NCBI RefSeq assembly: GCF_004135605.1
Contig: NZ_SDPT01000001.1
Span: 1,116,001 to 1,180,000, forward strand
Source of the DNA: Sphingomonas desiccabilis
Lineage (GTDB): Bacteria; Pseudomonadota; Alphaproteobacteria; Sphingomonadales; Sphingomonadaceae
DNA length: 64,000 bases
Reading direction: 5' to 3'
The number at the start of each line of letters is the position of its first letter. The stretch's first letter is position 1. Both the position numbers and the translations under genes were made by a program. The notes below the pieces were generated by a model. It searched no databases and was not told the origin of the DNA. It saw nothing but the letters and a program-made list of their open reading frames with translations. Positions 30,911 through 42,598 of this stretch are shown piece after piece.

Positions 30911-32107
30911 GTGGCCGACGCCAAACCCATGCCCGCGCCCGAAGGAGCCACCGGCGTACTCGTTCTGGCGTCCGGTGACGTGTTGTGGGGCCGCGGCTTC
31001 GGGGCCGAGGGCGACGCCGTTGGCGAAGTCTGCTTCCACACCGCGATGACCGGCTATCAGGAGATCATGACCGATCCGTCCTTTGCCGGCCAGATCATCA
31101 CCTTCACCTTCCCGCACATCGGCAACGTCGGCGCCAACCCCGACGACATCGAGGCGAACGATCCCCATGCGCTCGGCATGATCGTGCGCGAGGATCCGAC
31201 CGCGCCGAGCAACTTCCGCTCGGCCGAGCCGCTGATCGCCTGGATGCGCCAGCACGGTCGCATCGGCCTCGCCGGCATCGACACCCGCGCGCTCACCCGC
31301 CGCATCCGCGTCGGCGGCGCCCCCAACGGCGTCATCGCCCATTCGCCGATTGGCGAGTTCGACATCGACGCCCTGCTCGAAAAGGCGCGCGGCTGGCCGG
31401 GGCTGGAGGGCATGGACCTCGCCAAGGACGTCAGCTGCGAGTCGCACTACGGCTGGCAGGGCGGCATCTGGCGCCTGGGCGCCGGCTACGACACCAGCGA
31501 GAACCCGGCCGACGAGGCGCAGGCGCGCGCCGTGCAGGCAAGCGCCGCACCGCACGTCGTCGCGATCGACTATGGTTCGAAGCGCAACATCTTCCGCAAC
31601 CTGGTCCAGGCCGGCGCGCGCGTGTCCGTACTGCCCGCCACCGCCACCTTCGACGAGGTGATGGCGCAGAACCCGGACGGCATCTTCCTGTCGAACGGCC
31701 CGGGCGACCCGGCCGCGACCGGCGAATACGCCGTGCCGGTGATCCGCCAGCTGCTCGACACCGGCAAGCCGCTGTTCGGCATCTGCTTGGGCCACCAGCT
31801 GCTCGGCCTGGCGGTCGGCGCCACCACGACCAAGATGTTCCAGGGCCACCGCGGCGCCAACCATCCGGTCAAGCGGCTGGAGGACGGCGCGGTCGAGATC
31901 ACCTCGATGAACCACGGCTTCGCCGTCGAGCGCGACAGCCTGCCCGCCAACGTCCGCGAGACCCACGTCTCGCTGTTCGACGGCAGCAACGCCGGCCTGG
32001 AGCTCACCGACAAGCCCGCCTTCAGCGTCCAGTACCACCCCGAAGCCAGCCCCGGCCCGCAGGACAGTTTCTATCTGTTCGAGCGGTTTGTGGGCATGCT
32101 GCGGTGA
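30911..32107 (+). CDS. carA: Carbamoyl-phosphate synthase small (glutaminase) subunit
   Basis: CarA hydrolyses glutamine and delivers ammonia to CarB to make carbamoyl phosphate for arginine and pyrimidine synthesis. The 398-residue protein has the N-terminal CPSase domain (TGYQEIMTDPSFAGQIITFT) and a C-terminal class I glutamine amidotransferase domain with the Cys nucleophile in FGICLGHQLLG and the His/Glu pair in VQYHPEASPGP. The GTG start has a strong AGGAGG 10 bases upstream. Its stop overlaps the GTG of a small exported protein that separates it from carB. Confidence 0.98.
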   Translation: MADAKPMPAPEGATGVLVLASGDVLWGRGFGAEGDAVGEVCFHTAMTGYQEIMTDPSFAGQIITFTFPHIGNVGANPDDIEANDPHALGMIVREDPTAPSNFRSAEPLIAWMRQHGRIGLAGIDTRALTRRIRVGGAPNGVIAHSPIGEFDIDALLEKARGWPGLEGMDLAKDVSCESHYGWQGGIWRLGAGYDTSENPADEAQARAVQASAAPHVVAIDYGSKRNIFRNLVQAGARVSVLPATATFDEVMAQNPDGIFLSNGPGDPAATGEYAVPVIRQLLDTGKPLFGICLGHQLLGLAVGATTTKMFQGHRGANHPVKRLEDGAVEITSMNHGFAVERDSLPANVRETHVSLFDGSNAGLELTDKPAFSVQYHPEASPGPQDSFYLFERFVGMLR

Positions 32108-32390
32108 CATCCATCGCTGCCCTTCTGCTCCTGCAAGTTGCGTTTTCGTCCGCGCCTCAGGCGGGTGGCGCAGCGCTGTCGCAAAAGCAGTTGGACGCTA
32201 TGACTGATGTTTGCCGTGCGCCGCGTGGCTGGCTCAGGCACAAGGGGGGAAACGAGGTACGCTTCCTTCCTGATCCGGATGCCGAATACGACAAAGTAGA
32301 TTGCGTGCTGAAGCAGCTCCGCGAGAGCCGCATCCCGATGAACCTAGGCTTCGTCGGGAACGAAGCGCTGCCCGAGACCGAGAAGAAATA

Positions 32391-32391
<1 letters not shown>
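32104..32391 (+). CDS. Small putative exported protein inserted between carA and carB
   Basis: The GTG overlaps the carA stop (GTGA) and the TAA overlaps the carB ATG (TAATG), so the 95-residue gene is fully embedded in the car operon. The first 17 residues are hydrophobic ([14 protein letters not shown]), a possible signal peptide, followed by a hydrophilic domain with two Cys ([16 protein letters not shown]) that could form a disulfide, and a charged C-terminus. Codon third positions and base composition look less GC-biased than in carA and carB. I do not recognise the family. A link to carbamoyl phosphate metabolism is not implied; co-transcription is. Confidence 0.7.
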
Positions 32392-35723
<3,332 letters not shown>

Positions 35724-35746
35724 TCCCCAGAACAACAAGACAGCGT

Positions 35747-35773
35747 GCGGGCGGACCATTCGGGTCCGCTCGC
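35747..35773 (+). promoter_or_regulatory. Hairpin in the carB-greA intergenic region
   Basis: An 11-pair stem (one G-T wobble) with a five-base loop lies between the carB stop and greA. It has no following T-run, so an attenuator, a processing site or a leaky Rho-type terminator are all possible. Confidence 0.5.
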
Positions 35774-35804
35774 GGGCAGGGGGCGTGAACGAAGGACCGC
35801 AACG

Positions 35805-36281
35805 ATGGCGACCGTCGAAAAGATGCCGATGCTCCAGGAGGGCTATGAAAAGCTCATCCAGGACCTGAAGCGTCTCAAAGAAGAACGGCCGCAGATCGTC
35901 GATGCGATCGAGGAAGCGCGCGCGCACGGCGATCTGTCGGAAAACGCCGAATATCACGCCGCCAAGGAGCGCCAGGGCCAGGTCGAGGCATCGATCTCCG
36001 ACATCGAGGACAAGCTCAGCCGCGCGCAGGTGATCGACCCGCGCGACCTGTCGGGCGACAAGATCGTGTTCGGCGCCACCGTCACGCTGCTCGACGACGA
36101 CGACAAGCCGGTGAAGTACCAGATCGTCGGCCAGACCGAGGCGGATGCGAAGACCGGCCGCATCTCGTACAACTCGCCGCTCGGCCGCGCGCTGATCGGC
36201 CGCAAGGTCGAGGACGAGGTCGAGGTGTCGGTGCCCGCCGGCGACCGCTATTACGTGGTGTCCAAGATCGAGTTCATCTGA
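35805..36281 (+). CDS. greA: Transcription elongation factor GreA
   Basis: GreA inserts its N-terminal coiled coil into the secondary channel of RNA polymerase and stimulates cleavage of backtracked RNA. The 158-residue protein shows the coiled-coil tip acidic residues in [20 protein letters not shown] and the C-terminal domain ending [10 protein letters not shown]. The ATG at 35805 is preceded by AAGGA; upstream in-frame residues to 35745 cross a hairpin and are not expected to be translated. It probably shares the car transcript. Confidence 0.97.
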   Translation: MATVEKMPMLQEGYEKLIQDLKRLKEERPQIVDAIEEARAHGDLSENAEYHAAKERQGQVEASISDIEDKLSRAQVIDPRDLSGDKIVFGATVTLLDDDDKPVKYQIVGQTEADAKTGRISYNSPLGRALIGRKVEDEVEVSVPAGDRYYVVSKIEFI

Positions 36282-36352
36282 TCAACCGGCCCGGCGGGCG
36301 GAGACGTTCGCCGGGCTCGCGCGTTCCGCCGGGGCAACCAGGAAGGAAACGC

Positions 36353-37315
36353 ATGGGACTGCTCGTCGACGGCATCTGGCACGACCGCTGGTACGACACC
36401 GGCAAGACGGGCGGGCGGTTCGAACGCTCCAAGAGCCAGTTCCGCAATTGGGTGACGCCCGACGGCGCACCCGGCCCGACCGGCGAGGGCGGCTTCGCGG
36501 CGGAGCCCGGCCGCTATCACCTCTACGTCAGCCTTGCCTGCCCCTGGGCCCACCGCACGCTGATCGCGCGCCGGCTGAAGGGGCTGGAGGAGTTGGTTCC
36601 GATCTCGGTCGTGCACTGGCTGATGCAGGAGAACGGCTGGACGTTCGCCGCCGGCCCCTGCGTCACCGGCGATCCGCTCCACGGCGCCGACTATCTCCAC
36701 CAAGTCTATACCGCCGCCGACCCGAGCTACAGCGGCCGCGTCACGGTGCCGGTGCTGTGGGACAAGCAGCGCGGCACCATCGTCAGCAACGAATCCGCCG
36801 ACATCCTGCGCATGTTCGGCAGCGCCTTCGACGGCGCGGGCGCACGGCCGGGCGACTTCTATCCCGAACCGCTGCGGGCCGAGATCGATGCGCTCAACGA
36901 GCGCATCTACCACGACGTCAACAACGGCGTGTACCGCGCCGGCTTCGCGACCACGCAGGAGGCCTATGAGGAAGCGGTCGTCCCGCTGTTCGCCGCGCTC
37001 GATGCACTGGAGGCGCGGCTCGGGCAGGGGCGATACCTGTTCGGCGATACGCTGACGGAAGCCGATATCCGGCTCTTCACCACCCTCATCCGCTTCGACC
37101 CGGTCTATCACGGGCACTTCAAGTGCAACCTGCGCCGGATCGCCGACTATCCCGCGCTCTCCCGCTTCGTGCGCGATCTCTACCGGCTGCCGGGGGTGGC
37201 CGAGACGACCAACTTCGATCACATCAAGCGGCACTATTATCAGAGCCACGCGACCATCAACCCGACCGGCATCGTGCCCGTCGGGCCGGACATGACCCTG
37301 GAGCTTGGCGCATGA
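36353..37315 (+). CDS. yqjG: Glutathionyl-hydroquinone reductase (Xi-class GST, YqjG/ECM4)
   Basis: This enzyme reduces glutathionyl-hydroquinones, releasing hydroquinone and glutathione, and helps detoxify quinones. The 320-residue protein has the catalytic Cys63 in SLACPWAHRTL, the family signature of Xi-class transferases with Cys rather than Tyr or Ser. The N-terminal half is thioredoxin-like and the C-terminal half helical (DTLTEADIRLFTTLIRFDPVYHGHFKCN). Its stop overlaps the pirin start by 4 bases, so the two oxidative-stress type genes are co-transcribed. Confidence 0.93.
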   Translation: MGLLVDGIWHDRWYDTGKTGGRFERSKSQFRNWVTPDGAPGPTGEGGFAAEPGRYHLYVSLACPWAHRTLIARRLKGLEELVPISVVHWLMQENGWTFAAGPCVTGDPLHGADYLHQVYTAADPSYSGRVTVPVLWDKQRGTIVSNESADILRMFGSAFDGAGARPGDFYPEPLRAEIDALNERIYHDVNNGVYRAGFATTQEAYEEAVVPLFAALDALEARLGQGRYLFGDTLTEADIRLFTTLIRFDPVYHGHFKCNLRRIADYPALSRFVRDLYRLPGVAETTNFDHIKRHYYQSHATINPTGIVPVGPDMTLELGA

Positions 37316-38178
37316 CTGACCGCAGCCTGATCGCCGCGCACCTGGCGCACCGCGACGACATCGCCGATCTCGTCACCCGCCGCCCGTTGCCCGGACCCGG
37401 CCTGCCGCAGATCGATCCGTTCCTGTTCCTCAACCACCACGGCCCGCAGACCTACGCGCCCGGGAACCACGGCCTTCCGTTCGGTCCGCACCCGCATCGC
37501 GGGTTCGAGACGGTGACCTTCATCCTGGAGGGAAGCCTCGCGCATCACGACACCGGCGGCCATGCCTATGTGGTGGACGCAGGCGGCGTGCAGTGGATGA
37601 CGGCCGGATCCGGCCTCATCCACGCCGAACTCTCCCCGCCGGAGTTCAAGCGGGACGGCGGCCCGATGGAGATCCTGCAGCTCTGGGTGAACCTGCCCGG
37701 CCGCCTCAAGATGACCGAGCCGCGCTACACCGGCGTCCAGGCGGACGCGATCCCGGTGCTGCCGCTCGGCGAAGGCAGCGACCTGCGCCTCGTCTCCGGC
37801 AGCTTCGCCGATGCGCAGGGCCCGGTGGACTCGCTCACCGGCGTCTTCATGTCCGTCGTATCGCTCGCCCCCGGAGCCGAGGTCCGCGTGCCCGCACCCG
37901 CCGACCGCAGCGTCTTCCTCTACGCCGTGCGCGGTGCCGTCACGATCGGCGGAACGCCGCTCCCGCAGTGGCATCTGGCAGAACTCTCCCACGACGGGGA
38001 CACGCTTGCGCTCGCAAGCGAAGCCGGAGCGCTGCTCCTCTTCGGCCACGCCGACCCGATCGGTGAGCCGGTTGTCGCGCACGGCCCGTTCGTGATGAAC
38101 ACGCGCGAGGAAATCGTCCGGGCGATCCACGATTACCAGGCCGGCCGCTTCGGCGATCCCGCCGGCCTTCGCATCTGA
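37312..38178 (+). CDS. Pirin family protein
   Basis: Pirins are cupin-fold metal proteins, some with quercetinase activity and some acting as redox-sensing regulators. The metal ligands are visible: His60 and His62 in [11 protein letters not shown], His104 and Glu106 in GSGLIHAE. The C-terminal cupin ends near the residue 288 terminus with RFGDPAGL. The ATG overlaps the yqjG stop (ATGA). A small SD-containing gap of 14 bases leads to the following dehydrogenase, consistent with a three-gene unit. Confidence 0.92.
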   Translation: MTDRSLIAAHLAHRDDIADLVTRRPLPGPGLPQIDPFLFLNHHGPQTYAPGNHGLPFGPHPHRGFETVTFILEGSLAHHDTGGHAYVVDAGGVQWMTAGSGLIHAELSPPEFKRDGGPMEILQLWVNLPGRLKMTEPRYTGVQADAIPVLPLGEGSDLRLVSGSFADAQGPVDSLTGVFMSVVSLAPGAEVRVPAPADRSVFLYAVRGAVTIGGTPLPQWHLAELSHDGDTLALASEAGALLLFGHADPIGEPVVAHGPFVMNTREEIVRAIHDYQAGRFGDPAGLRI

Positions 38179-38192
38179 CAGGGGAGACAAGC

Positions 38193-39203
38193 ATGCGCGT
38201 CGCGGTGTTCAGTACCAAGGGCTACGACCGCCGGTTCCTGGAGGCCGCGAACGAGAAGTTCGGCCATTCGCTGAGCTTCTTCGAGGCGCGCCTGGACGAG
38301 CAGACTGCGGTGCTGGCGGAGGGCCACGACGCGGTCTGCGTCTTCGTGAACGACCGCGTCGACCGCCCCGTGCTGGAGGCGCTGGCGAATGCCGGCATCC
38401 GCATCATTGCTCTCCGCTGCGCAGGCTTCAACAACGTCGATCTGCGCGCCGCCGACGCGCTGGAGATCACGGTCGTGCGCGTGCCCGCCTATTCGCCGCA
38501 TGCGGTGTCGGAGTTCACGGTCGCGCTGCTGATGGCGCTCGACCGCAGGATCCATCGCGCCTGGGCGCGGGTGCGCGAGAACAACTTCGCGCTGGACGGG
38601 CTGATCGGCCGCAACCTCCACGGGCGCACGGTGGGCATCATCGGCACCGGCCGCATCGGCGCGCTCGTCGCGCGCGCCTTTCGCCTCGGCTTCGGCTGCG
38701 AGGTGCTGGCAAGCGACGTGACCCGCGATCCCGAGCTGGAAGCGATCGGCGTCCGCTACGCCGAGCCGGCCGAGCTGCTGCGCCAGGTCGACATCGTCAG
38801 CCTCCACTGCCCGCTCACGCCGGAGACGCGCCACATCCTGAACGCCGCCGCGATCGAGGCGGCGCGCCCCGGCCTCATCGTGGTGAACACCAGCCGCGGC
38901 GGCCTCATCGACACGTCGGCGCTGATCGAGGGCCTGAAGTCCCGCAAGCTCGGCGGCGTCGCCCTCGACGTCTATGAGCAGGAGGCCGACCTGTTCTTCG
39001 AGGATCTCTCCGACGAGATCATCCAGGACGACGTGTTCCAGCGCCTGCTGACCTTCCCCAACGTGCTGGTCACCGGCCACCAGGCCTTCTTGACCGAGGA
39101 GGCGCTGGAGGCGATCGCCACCACCACCCTCGACAGCCTCACCCGCGCGGAGGCCGGCGAACCCCTCCCGCTACGCCTGAGCGCAGAACTGGTCCGCGCC
39201 TAG
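38193..39203 (+). CDS. D-2-hydroxyacid dehydrogenase, D-lactate dehydrogenase type
   Basis: The protein reduces 2-oxoacids with NADH; closest in character to fermentative D-lactate dehydrogenase (LdhA/Ddh). It has the Rossmann motif [11 protein letters not shown], the catalytic Arg in [10 protein letters not shown], the Glu in [13 protein letters not shown] and the catalytic His in [13 protein letters not shown]. The 336-residue length and the 'QEADLFFED' block favour the D-lactate subgroup over hydroxypyruvate reductases. The ATG has AGGGGAG about 6 bases upstream. Confidence 0.88.
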   Translation: MRVAVFSTKGYDRRFLEAANEKFGHSLSFFEARLDEQTAVLAEGHDAVCVFVNDRVDRPVLEALANAGIRIIALRCAGFNNVDLRAADALEITVVRVPAYSPHAVSEFTVALLMALDRRIHRAWARVRENNFALDGLIGRNLHGRTVGIIGTGRIGALVARAFRLGFGCEVLASDVTRDPELEAIGVRYAEPAELLRQVDIVSLHCPLTPETRHILNAAAIEAARPGLIVVNTSRGGLIDTSALIEGLKSRKLGGVALDVYEQEADLFFEDLSDEIIQDDVFQRLLTFPNVLVTGHQAFLTEEALEAIATTTLDSLTRAEAGEPLPLRLSAELVRA

Positions 39204-39339
39204 CGTCGCCACGCCCGCCGTCCCGGCTCGGGCGAAGGGCGGGGCCGGGTGGGAGACGTCGCGCCGGTATCGACAGCCGCCGCAACCGGACCCCGGCCCT
39301 TGCCGGGGGGCGGCCGCTGCGCCGCAGCCTGCCCGGGTC
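39204..39339. repeat. Intergenic GC-rich repeat region downstream of the dehydrogenase
   Basis: No gene is seen. Bases 39286-39310 are another imperfect copy of the CCCCGGC-type palindromic element found at 16991 and 17089 (here GGACCCCGGCCC then GCCGGGG). It is likely to form a hairpin at the end of the dehydrogenase transcript. Confidence 0.45.
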
Positions 39340-39582
39340 TCACTCCGCGCCCTCGTCGTCCGCCCGCTTGCGCGTGCACGCTGCATGGCACGCGCCGGGG
39401 CATTGCTTGTTCGGCTCCGGCCGCTCGTCCCCGATCGGGATCGACACCGGTCCGCCATGACACATCGCCACCACCAGCACCCGGGCCGGCAGCACGCCTG
39501 CCGGCACCGCCAGCACCAGCGCGCTCGCGGCCGACAGCGTCGTGCAGGCAAAGCGGGCAAGGGGCGGGGCGCTGGTCAGCAT
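39340..39582 (-). CDS. Small exported protein with a conserved-looking Cys cluster
   Basis: The 80-residue protein has a hydrophobic signal-like N-terminus (VLAVPAGVLPARVLVVAM) and a short mature part with PVSIPIGDERPEPNKQCP then GACHAACTRKRADDEGAE: the Cys spacing C-x3-C-x3-C ahead of a basic block and the Pro-rich lead look like a constrained small domain. I have a weak recollection of similar short sphingomonad proteins. AAGGGG lies 2-4 bases before the ATG. It is divergent from ompW. Function is unknown; metal binding or redox is a guess. Confidence 0.5.
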   Translation of the reverse strand: MLTSAPPLARFACTTLSAASALVLAVPAGVLPARVLVVAMCHGGPVSIPIGDERPEPNKQCPGACHAACTRKRADDEGAE

Positions 39583-39619
39583 CGCCCCTTCTCAATGCTC
39601 CCGCCTCCCGATGCCCACG

Positions 39620-39655
39620 TTGACGCCGCGCAAACACCGCTTTGGGCTGGATCAA
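39620..39655 (+). promoter_or_regulatory. Two FNR/NnrR-type half-palindromes upstream of ompW
   Basis: TTGACGCCGCGCAA (39620-39633) fits TTG-N8-CAA, and TTGGGCTGGATCAA (39642-39655) matches 8 of 10 conserved positions of TTGAT-N4-ATCAA. They lie about 58 to 93 bases before the ompW ATG. E. coli ompW is FNR-regulated, which makes the placement sensible. Confidence 0.4.
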
Positions 39656-39712
39656 AGCTGGCGGTCGGCAGCACTCCTAATCCGCCCTCACCCAATTTGA
39701 AGGAGACGGGGG

Positions 39713-40402
39713 ATGAACAAGACGATGAAGGGCGCGATCCTCGCCGCTCTTGCAGCCGGTGTGGCGGCAACGCCCGCGGCAGCCCAGGACACCGGTCGCG
39801 TCGGGGTCGCGGCAGGCGACGTCCTGGTCCGCCTGCGCGGCATCGTCGTGGCGCCGAACGAGAAGTCGGGCAGCGTGCTTCCGGCGTTCCCGGGTGAAAA
39901 GGTCAGCGTCAACAACAGCTTCATGCCCGAAGTTGACGTCACCTACATGGCGACCGACAACATCGGCTTCGAACTGATCGCGTCCACCACCAAGCACAAG
40001 GCGTCCGGCCGGACCGGCATCACCGGCTCCCTCGGCAAGCTCGCCAGCACCTGGGTGCTCCCCCCGACGCTGACGGCCCAGTACCACCTCAACCCGACCG
40101 GCACCGTGCGTCCCTATGTCGGCGCGGGCGTCAACTACACGATCTTCTGGAACGAGAAGGCGTCGGGTTCGCTCGAGGCCGCGGTCGGCGAGACCCGGGT
40201 CAAGATGGACGACAGCTTCGGCTGGGCCGCCCAGGCCGGCGTCGACATCGACCTCACGCCCAAGGTCTTCCTGAACCTCGACGTGAAGTACATCGACATC
40301 GACACCACCGCCAAGCTCTACACCACCGCGGCCGGCCGCCAGAGCGTCAAGCTCAGCATCGATCCGCTGGTGTTCGGCATCGGCATCGGCACCCGCTTCT
40401 AA
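39713..40402 (+). CDS. ompW: OmpW family outer-membrane beta-barrel protein
   Basis: OmpW forms an 8-stranded barrel with a hydrophobic channel thought to pass small hydrophobic molecules. The 229-residue precursor has a signal peptide ending AAAQ near residue 25. The mature part has the family segments DVLVRLRGIVVAP, LPPTLTAQYHL, RPYVGAGVNYTIFW and a C-terminal aromatic end GIGIGTRF that serves as the barrel assembly signal. A good GGAG ribosome site lies upstream. FNR-type boxes precede it and a strong terminator follows. Confidence 0.95.
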   Translation: MNKTMKGAILAALAAGVAATPAAAQDTGRVGVAAGDVLVRLRGIVVAPNEKSGSVLPAFPGEKVSVNNSFMPEVDVTYMATDNIGFELIASTTKHKASGRTGITGSLGKLASTWVLPPTLTAQYHLNPTGTVRPYVGAGVNYTIFWNEKASGSLEAAVGETRVKMDDSFGWAAQAGVDIDLTPKVFLNLDVKYIDIDTTAKLYTTAAGRQSVKLSIDPLVFGIGIGTRF

Positions 40403-40424
40403 GGCTCTCCGCCCAGAGCGAGGG

Positions 40425-40489
40425 AACCCTGTTCCTCCACCTCAACCGACTGCCCGCGCAGGACGGAGAGGCGGAGGGGCAGGGTTTTT
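40425..40489 (+). terminator. Terminator of ompW
   Basis: A long imperfect stem (17 arm positions, 14 identical-type pairs plus wobbles: CCCTGTTCCTCCACCTC with the complementary arm ending GGCAGGG) is followed by TTTTT. It lies 22 bases after the ompW stop, between convergent genes. Confidence 0.8.
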
Positions 40490-40546
40490 CCGGGTGCGAC
40501 AACGCTGGAGTGGAAGACGAACCCCGCCGCAAGCGGCAGCACGGCG

Positions 40547-41737
40547 TCAGGAAAGCGCCAGCCAACCCGCCGCGCCGCCAAAGCCCACAAGTGCGAGCGG
40601 CAGCCAACGCCGCTTCAGCCGCCAGCTGACCAGCGCCGCGACCACGAAGATCGCCACTACCGGCAGCAGCCGGGGCGCTCGCTCCAGCGTGCTCGCGCCG
40701 AGTTCCAGGAAGGTCGCGGCGATGATGCCGACCACCGTCGCGGCGACGCTGTCGAGCACGCGGTGCAGGGTCGGGTTGTCGACCAGCGCCTCCAGCCGCT
40801 CGAATAAGAGGAGCGAAAAGGCAAAGGCTGGCAGGAACATGCCCGCCGTGATCGCCAGCGCGCCCGCCAGGCCTCCAGCGAGATAGCCCGCAAAGGTCGC
40901 AAAGATCACCAGCGGTGCCGGCAACAGTCCTGCCAGCGCCACCCCGTCGAGGAATGCGCCGTCCGCAAGCCAGCCGCGGCCAACCGTATCCTCGCGCACA
41001 TAGGGAATGGCGGTATAGGCGCCCCCGAAGGTCAGGAGCCCGCCCTTCAGCCCCGCGACGAAGAGGGCGAGGACTCCGGCCGGGACGGCCGCGCGCGCGA
41101 CTAGGGCGCCTTCGGGCGTCGCGCCCGAGTGGAGCACGATCCCTGCCGCGAGCGCCGCCAGCAGCACCGAGCCCAGGATCGCAACCGGCCGCCGGAGAAA
41201 GCCATGGGCAGCCCCCGCCGCCGCCAGCAGGATCCAGAAGGGCACGCCCGCAAGCGTGCCGACGAGGCCCAGGATCGCCAGCCCCATCAGCGTCCGGTCC
41301 ACCAGGATATGGCTGCCGATCCGGTGCACGGCCCGCAGGATGATCGCCAACACCGCCGCCTGCACGCCCAGCAGCACCCCGGCGAGCTGCGCATCGCCCG
41401 CGATGAAGGCGGCATAGGCCCAGGCGCACAGCAGCATCAGCAGGAACCCCGGCAGCATGAAGCCCAGGCCGGCGAGCACCCCGCCGATGCGGCCGCGCGC
41501 GATCATGCCCATGTGCACGCACAATTCGTGCGCTTCCGGCCCGGGCAGCACCTGCATCACCGCCAGCAGGCGGTTGAAGCGGCTGCTCGAAATCCAGCCT
41601 TCTTCCTCCACCAACGCCTGGCGGATCATGGCGATCTGCGCGACCGGCCCGCCGAAGGCCAGCATCCCGAAGCGCAGGAACTTGGCGAACAGCTGGGGAA
41701 GGGTGATGGCGGGCGGCTGGGAGGATGGGGCGTGCAT
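40547..41737 (-). CDS. chrA: Chromate transporter (CHR family, two-domain)
   Basis: ChrA exports chromate, which enters by the sulfate route. The 396-residue protein is the bidomain type: each half starts with the CHR motif, FGGPVAQIAMIRQALVEEEGWI and FGGAYTAIPYVREDTV, followed by membrane segments with PGP(EAHEL) and LLPAPLVIFATFAGY. The ATG at 41737 has AGGAG 8 bases upstream; the much longer reading frame to 42355 crosses an intergenic region and is not real. The 261-base gap beyond holds no obvious gene. Confidence 0.93.
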   Translation of the reverse strand: MHAPSSQPPAITLPQLFAKFLRFGMLAFGGPVAQIAMIRQALVEEEGWISSSRFNRLLAVMQVLPGPEAHELCVHMGMIARGRIGGVLAGLGFMLPGFLLMLLCAWAYAAFIAGDAQLAGVLLGVQAAVLAIILRAVHRIGSHILVDRTLMGLAILGLVGTLAGVPFWILLAAAGAAHGFLRRPVAILGSVLLAALAAGIVLHSGATPEGALVARAAVPAGVLALFVAGLKGGLLTFGGAYTAIPYVREDTVGRGWLADGAFLDGVALAGLLPAPLVIFATFAGYLAGGLAGALAITAGMFLPAFAFSLLLFERLEALVDNPTLHRVLDSVAATVVGIIAATFLELGASTLERAPRLLPVVAIFVVAALVSWRLKRRWLPLALVGFGGAAGWLALS

Positions 41738-41998
41738 CGTATCGGCTCCTGGTCGCACGGGCGCGACTCCGGGAGCGGACTTGGACGACAACCGTCTGAA
41801 CGGGCGTCCGCGAAAAAAGCCCGTGGCCCCATCTATGCACGATCGCGGCTGCAAAACAACAGCGGCTCCGGCGCGCGACTGCCGCATCCGCCGCAGCATC
41901 AGCCGGGGGGCGGGCGCCGAACCAGGCGGCAGGCGGATGAACGCCGACCAGCATCCGCCCAGTAGCCGAACCCGCGGAAGACGCGCTACACGGACGCC

Positions 41999-42256
41999 AT
42001 GGCGGACGCGGGCGACCCAATCGTACGATATGTGGATCCTTCCGACGGGATGCGTTACTCGGTCCGGCGCCGGTCCGACGGGGCGTTCCAGGTCGTCCAT
42101 GACGGAGCAACCCTGGAAGACGGGTCCCAGCCCTATTGGCTGGAAGATCGCGTACTCAGCGGGATCTACGGGACAGCCGAACTTGCCGAAGCCGAATTGA
42201 TCCGCGTGACCGGCGGCCAATGGGAGCGAGAGGAAGGACCGGAAGCGCCCAAATAG
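41999..42256 (+). CDS. Small acidic hypothetical protein
   Basis: This 85-residue reading frame (MADAGDPIVRYVDPSDG) has a balanced composition of Asp, Glu, Arg and aromatic residues, looks soluble and ends with a Glu-rich stretch. There is no clear ribosome-binding site and I do not recognise a family, so the coding status is uncertain. It is the first of four small same-strand ORFs (42.0-43.4 kb) in a cluster without known functions. Confidence 0.4.
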   Translation: MADAGDPIVRYVDPSDGMRYSVRRRSDGAFQVVHDGATLEDGSQPYWLEDRVLSGIYGTAELAEAELIRVTGGQWEREEGPEAPK

Positions 42257-42390
42257 CGGGCCGTCGTGCGGCATCGCTCTGAGGCCGATACTAGCCGATG
42301 ACCTGCTTTGTGGAAGTCGCGGCCTCGGGATTCGTCGCCTTGGGAAGACAGGCACTGGACGATCGAGAGTTTTCGGGGAACGTAGGGGGC

Positions 42391-42597
42391 ATGAAGACGC
42401 TCGCGCTGATATTCGGCATCCTGCTCGTCATCGCCACCTTCGTGTGGTTCTTCTATTTCGTGCCGCTGGGGTGTGGGATGAACCCGACCGGCTGCCGCGA
42501 GCGGTTCGAGGTCCTGAGTTCCATCGGCCTGCTCCACTTCTGGATGCCGCTGGCGGTGGCCAGCGGCGCGATCCTATACGGCGTCAGCCGCCGCTGA
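42391..42597 (+). CDS. Small two-helix membrane protein
   Basis: From ATG at 42391, with GTAGGGGGC just upstream, the protein has 68 residues, two hydrophobic helices (LALIFGILLVIATFVWFFYF and FWMPLAVASGAILYG) joined by a loop with CGMNPTGCRERFE, whose two Cys may face the periplasm. No family is recognised. Its stop is one base before the next gene. Confidence 0.6.
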   Translation: MKTLALIFGILLVIATFVWFFYFVPLGCGMNPTGCRERFEVLSSIGLLHFWMPLAVASGAILYGVSRR

Positions 42598-42598
42598 T

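Noticed and set aside
40547..42355. 602-residue reading of the chromate transporter
   Set aside because: The N-terminal 200 residues cross an intergenic region and show no conserved motif; the CHR protein starts at 41737 with a proper ribosome site.
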